Part shown: positions 60,555 to 64,000 of the stretch, piece by piece | Position numbering within the stretch: the first letter of the stretch is position 1 | How the letters are laid out: every line of letters starts with the position of its first letter | Origin: Actinotignum sanguinis | Lineage (GTDB): Bacteria; Actinomycetota; Actinomycetes; Actinomycetales; Actinomycetaceae | DNA: 64,000 nt | NCBI RefSeq assembly: GCF_003957255.1 | Contig: NZ_QDIE01000001.1 | Coordinates: forward strand, 62,001-126,000 | Direction of reading: 5' to 3' | Notes under the pieces: model-generated | What the model saw: the letters and a program-made list of their open reading frames with translations, nothing else | Database searches by the model: none | What the model was told of the DNA's origin: nothing | Position numbers and translations under genes: made by a program

Positions 60555-62315
60555 ATGAAGCCCGTTGATTCTCGACTTATGAGATTCGCGCCCACGGCGC
60601 GCCGCTACGTTGCCTTGCTCGGTGGTGTTGGTTTTCTGGAAACAGCCCTCGTGCTAGCGCAATGTTTCTTTATTGCCGCCTCCGTTGCGCCGGTCGCAGA
60701 CGGCGATCTCACCTTCCGTGACATCGGCTGGCCGGTATTCGGGGTCGCAGCGGCCTTTACTGCCCGCAGCGTTCTTATCTATATTCGCGAGTCCTACGGC
60801 CACCGCGCCGCGCTGCGCACCATCGCTAATCTGCGCGCCCGGGTGCTACGCCGGGCCGGCGACCTGGGTGATCGCTGGCTCGCCGCAGGGAACACCTCCA
60901 CCACGGTCACCCTGGTCACCTCCGGGCTGGATGACTTGGAACCCTATTTCGTCAAATTCCTCCCCCAGCTCATTCTCACCTGCACCGTTACCCCTTTCGC
61001 ACTCGTTGTTATCCTTTTCCTCGATTGGGTGAGTGCTATTGCCATCGTGGCCTGTATCCCGCTCATCCCTATTTTCATGATCCTTATCGGGCGGATGACC
61101 CAGGCATTCTCCAATGAGCGGCTCGCCTCCATGCAGCGCCTGGGCCAGCAGCTCCTCGACCTTTTGGGCGGTTTGAGCACCCTCAAAGCACTCGGGCGCG
61201 AAGAAGGCCCGGCCCGCCGCGTCAAGCACCTCGGGGATGACTACGCCAAGAAAACACTCCAAACCCTGTACATCGCTTTCCTCTCCGGCGCGGTGCTGGA
61301 ATTCCTCGCCACGCTATCCACCGCCCTCGTCGCGGTCGAGGTGGGCCTGCGCATGGTGGCCGGAAATGTCTCCCTTTTCACCGGCTTGACGATTATTATG
61401 CTGACCCCGGAAGTGTTCAAACCCCTACGGGAAGTGGGCACCCAATTCCACGCCTCCTCCAACGGGGTGGCCGCCTCCGCCCAGGTCTTTGACCTGCTTG
61501 AGCAGCCCCTCCCGGTGGAAGATGGCACGGTTGAGTGCCCTGATCTGGCCAGCTCCCCTATCGCGATCCGCGATCTCTCGGTTCTTGCGCCGGGCCGCGA
61601 TACCATCGCGCCCGCGCAGCTGAACGCGGAGATTCTTCCCGGGCGCGTCACGGCATTGCGGGGGGCCTCCGGTTCGGGAAAAACGACGACGGCGAATGTG
61701 CTCCTCCGCTTTATTACCCCCGATAGCGGAACCGTGCATATCGGCACCACCCCGCTCGAAAATATCCGCCAAGAAAGCTTGTGGAAGCAGGTGTCCTGGG
61801 TTTCCCAACGCCCGGTGATCGTGCCGGGAACCGTGGCGGAAAATATTGGGGTTGCCCCGGGTCCAGCCCTGGAACGGGCCGCGGCCCTCGCCGGTTTTGA
61901 CGAAGTCATCGCAGAACTTCCCGAAGGCTGGAATACCTTTATCGGTCAGGGTGGCGTGGGCCTCTCCGTGGGTCAGCGGCAGCGCCTTGCCCTCACTCGC
62001 GCCCTGGTTTCCGAGCGCCCCCTCGTGCTCCTCGACGAGCCTTCCGCGCACCTGGATGCGCGCAGCGAACGGCGCGTCGTCGAATCCGTTGCGCATCTAC
62101 GGGCGCAGGGACGCACCGTTATCGTTATCGCGCACCGCACCGCGCTCCTCGAGCTGGCCGATGCGGTTATTGATGTCGTATCGACGACGGCGCAGCCAGC
62201 TGCCGCATCTTCCGGCAGCGCGCGGTCGGTCCCGGAGCCCGCCGCCACTCCATCGGCGCCCGCACCTTCCGTCCCCGCACCCGCCAACTCCCAGACAACC
62301 GAGGTGACCAAGTGA
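60555..62315 (+). CDS. cydD: ABC transporter CydD (heterodimeric with CydC)
   Basis: A 586-residue half-transporter with a six-helix exporter domain (about 1-310) and an ATPase. Walker A is GASGSGKTT at 370-378, and Walker B is VLLDEPSAHLD. CydDC exports reductants and is needed to assemble cytochrome bd. The signature is LSVGQ (470-474) instead of LSGGQ. A Pro/Ala/Ser tail of about 45 residues follows the H-loop. ATG 60555 has AAGGAG; 203 bp separate it from cydB. Confidence 0.95.
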   Translation: MKPVDSRLMRFAPTARRYVALLGGVGFLETALVLAQCFFIAASVAPVADGDLTFRDIGWPVFGVAAAFTARSVLIYIRESYGHRAALRTIANLRARVLRRAGDLGDRWLAAGNTSTTVTLVTSGLDDLEPYFVKFLPQLILTCTVTPFALVVILFLDWVSAIAIVACIPLIPIFMILIGRMTQAFSNERLASMQRLGQQLLDLLGGLSTLKALGREEGPARRVKHLGDDYAKKTLQTLYIAFLSGAVLEFLATLSTALVAVEVGLRMVAGNVSLFTGLTIIMLTPEVFKPLREVGTQFHASSNGVAASAQVFDLLEQPLPVEDGTVECPDLASSPIAIRDLSVLAPGRDTIAPAQLNAEILPGRVTALRGASGSGKTTTANVLLRFITPDSGTVHIGTTPLENIRQESLWKQVSWVSQRPVIVPGTVAENIGVAPGPALERAAALAGFDEVIAELPEGWNTFIGQGGVGLSVGQRQRLALTRALVSERPLVLLDEPSAHLDARSERRVVESVAHLRAQGRTVIVIAHRTALLELADAVIDVVSTTAQPAAASSGSARSVPEPAATPSAPAPSVPAPANSQTTEVTK

Positions 62316-64000
62316 GTACTTTCCCTCAAGATGAACGCCGTGCTCTCCTCCGTGCCTTGCGCCTCCTGCGCGTGGATAAGGGCGGATTCTGGGGTTCCGT
62401 TGCGGCGGGTGCTGCCGGACTGAGCAGTTCGGTGGCCCTGGCAGCTGTCTCCGCCTGGCTTATTACCCGGGCTTCCCAAATGCCGCCGGTCCTCGCCCTC
62501 GGCGTGGCCACCACCTCGGTGCGTTTCTTCGGGGTATCCAAAGCACTGCTGCGCTACGTCAATCGAATTTTCTCGCACCGGGTCACCCTCTACGGGATGT
62601 CTAATTTGCGTACCGCCGTCTACGCGACGCTGGCTGATTCCCCTACCGACGTGGTCACCTCGGTGCGCCGCGGTGACTTGCTCGCCCGCACCGGCCGCGA
62701 TGTCGATTCGGTCGGTGACGTCGTCGTTAAAGCGGTCCAGCCCGGAGCTGTTGCCGGTATTGTCTGCCTCGTTTCCTGCCTCATCGTGGGGATTCTATGC
62801 CCACCCATCGGCCTGCTGCTGGCCGGCTGCCTTCTTATTTCTGGGATTCTTGCGCCCTATCTGGCCATGCGCGGGGGGCGTATCGCCGAAGAAGCGCAGG
62901 TGCGTGACGAAACCGAGATTTCCGCAACCGCGCTGACCATGCTTGATTCGGCCGCTGAGCTGCGGGTAGCCGGGCGAGTGGACGCCATGGAAGAGGTGCA
63001 GGAAGCCACCGAACAGCGGATCTTCCGGCACCGTGATGCCGCGGCCCGCCCCCAGGCTCTCGCTATCGCCCTGGATACCCTTGCTATGGGTATTGCCGTG
63101 GTGGGTGCGATTCTTATCGGGAGTCGGGCCCTGGATGCCGGCACGCTTTCCGCCACCGCGCTGGCGGTCTGCGTCCTCACCCCGCTCGCCGCTTTTGAAG
63201 CCACTCAAGGGCTGGGAGAGGCAGCCATCCAACTGGTACGTTCCGCCAAGGCTGCCCAGCGTATCCTCGAGCTCCTCGACCGCGCCCAGCGCAGTGAGGA
63301 ACCGGAAGCCCTAGCACCGCGGCACGAGCGTGGCTTGCATGCTACCGACCTCATTATTGGGTGGCCGGGTGGGCCGGACGTGGCCAGGCCTTTTGAGCTG
63401 CACGTAGAACGCGGCTCCTCCGTTGCCATCGTGGGACATTCGGGGATTGGGAAATCCACCCTGCTTTATACCCTGGCGGGAATGCTGCGCCCGCATGCCG
63501 GCTCGGTCCGCCTGGACGGGCACGAAGTCTCCACCCTGGATCGGCGCACCGTCTCCCGCACTCTCACCCTCACGGCGGAGGACGCCCACGTTTTTGAAAC
63601 CACCGTGCTGGAGAACCTGCGGGTGGCGCGCCCCTCGGTCACCGAAAGAGAGGCCGTGGAACTGCTGGTACGCGCGGGCCTGGGCACCTGGCTCACCCAG
63701 CTCCCGCGCGGGGTTCATACTCTGCTGGGAGAGGATGCCGCCACGATCTCGGGTGGAGAACGACGGCGCCTGCTCCTTGCCCGGGCGCTAGCCTCCGATG
63801 CGGAATTCCTGCTCCTGGATGAACCCGGCGAGCACCTCGACCCGGAAACCGCCGATGAGCTTATCCGCGATTTGCTTCGGGCCGGTAAGAATAGCGCCGA
63901 TCCGCGTACTATTATCTTGGTGACGCACCGGCTCACGCCCCTTGATGCCGCCGACGAGGTTATTGTGATAACCCGTGCCGACGGTGGTATCGCCCACGTG
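62312..64000 (+). CDS. cydC: ABC transporter CydC (partial, runs off the window)
   Basis: An open frame of 563 codons from GTG 62312 to the window edge without a stop. The GTG overlaps the cydD stop as GTGA. It has six hydrophobic segments (SSSVALAAVSAWLITRASQ is the CydC signature) and an ATPase with Walker A GHSGIGKST near residue 375, signature SGGERRRLLLARAL, Walker B FLLLDEPGEHLD and H-loop VTHR. It is the second subunit of CydDC; only a short C-terminal part is missing. Confidence 0.95.
   Translation, partial: MSTFPQDERRALLRALRLLRVDKGGFWGSVAAGAAGLSSSVALAAVSAWLITRASQMPPVLALGVATTSVRFFGVSKALLRYVNRIFSHRVTLYGMSNLRTAVYATLADSPTDVVTSVRRGDLLARTGRDVDSVGDVVVKAVQPGAVAGIVCLVSCLIVGILCPPIGLLLAGCLLISGILAPYLAMRGGRIAEEAQVRDETEISATALTMLDSAAELRVAGRVDAMEEVQEATEQRIFRHRDAAARPQALAIALDTLAMGIAVVGAILIGSRALDAGTLSATALAVCVLTPLAAFEATQGLGEAAIQLVRSAKAAQRILELLDRAQRSEEPEALAPRHERGLHATDLIIGWPGGPDVARPFELHVERGSSVAIVGHSGIGKSTLLYTLAGMLRPHAGSVRLDGHEVSTLDRRTVSRTLTLTAEDAHVFETTVLENLRVARPSVTEREAVELLVRAGLGTWLTQLPRGVHTLLGEDAATISGGERRRLLLARALASDAEFLLLDEPGEHLDPETADELIRDLLRAGKNSADPRTIILVTHRLTPLDAADEVIVITRADGGIAHV

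Noticed and set aside
1-64000. CRISPR arrays, insertion sequences, prophage, integrases
   Set aside because: No regularly spaced repeats, transposase or integrase motifs, or terminal inverted repeats were seen; the tRNA-Ala gene has no attachment-site duplication nearby that I can identify.

Overview
The window reads as a chromosomal core segment of a high-GC Gram-positive bacterium of the class Actinomycetia, most likely near the family Actinomycetaceae. Support comes from the gene order (hrcA-dnaJ-rsmE-phoH-ybeY-CNNM-era-recO-uppS; rne-rplU-rpmA-obg-proB-proA-nadD-rsfS), actinobacteria-only families (DUF3097, a PriA-type isomerase), a cydABDC operon, and many genes that appear to be transcribed without a 5' leader. 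The family assignment is inference. I see no insertion sequence, prophage, integrase or CRISPR array. Two positions look locally disturbed: the trx/LLM-like insert between proB and proA, and the comEC/holA junction.

Layout. 1-3.5 kb: the tail of a Lys/Glu-rich small protein, an rRNA methyltransferase, a glycerophosphodiesterase and the infC-rpmI-rplT operon, whose infC very probably starts at AUU. 3.5-9.1 kb: an isolated priA, a conserved unknown, a PEBP protein, uppS, recO and leuA with a leucine-rich leader peptide. 9.2-17.7 kb: an unusual membrane-anchored alpha/beta hydrolase, then era, CNNM, ybeY, phoH, rsmE, dnaJ and hrcA with a CIRCE operator. 17.7-25.8 kb: DUF3097, a DMT exporter, hemW, trmB, lepA, a luciferase-like flavoenzyme, a bPH2 membrane protein and rpsT (UUG start). 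25.9-34.1 kb: a small membrane protein, pntAB, holA, comEC and comEA. 34.2-44.8 kb: a HerA-like ATPase, a mutarotase, leuS, a HIT protein, two HAD phosphatases, a DUF4282 protein and type II NADH dehydrogenase. 44.9-57.2 kb: tRNA-Ala(GGC), a histidine phosphatase, rsfS, an anchored low-complexity protein, nadD, proA, trx, a divergent LLM-like protein coupled to a 54-residue ORF, proB, obg, rpmA, rplU and rne. 57.5-64 kb: cydA, cydB, cydD and the start of cydC, which runs off the window.

How the genes fit together. Most encode translation (L20, L35, L27, L21, S20, IF-3, LepA, LeuS, ribosome assembly GTPases, rRNA and tRNA modification) and RNA decay (YbeY, RNase E/G). Respiration and redox are covered by NDH-2, transhydrogenase, cytochrome bd and its CydDC exporter. 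Proline, leucine and NAD synthesis are also present. The most notable regulatory signals are two DosR-type palindromes flanking a CRP-like palindrome upstream of cydA, the leuA attenuator, the infC AUU start, at least six genes with a -10 hexamer ending 6-7 nt before the start codon, and short direct repeats that duplicate the stop-codon region of several genes.
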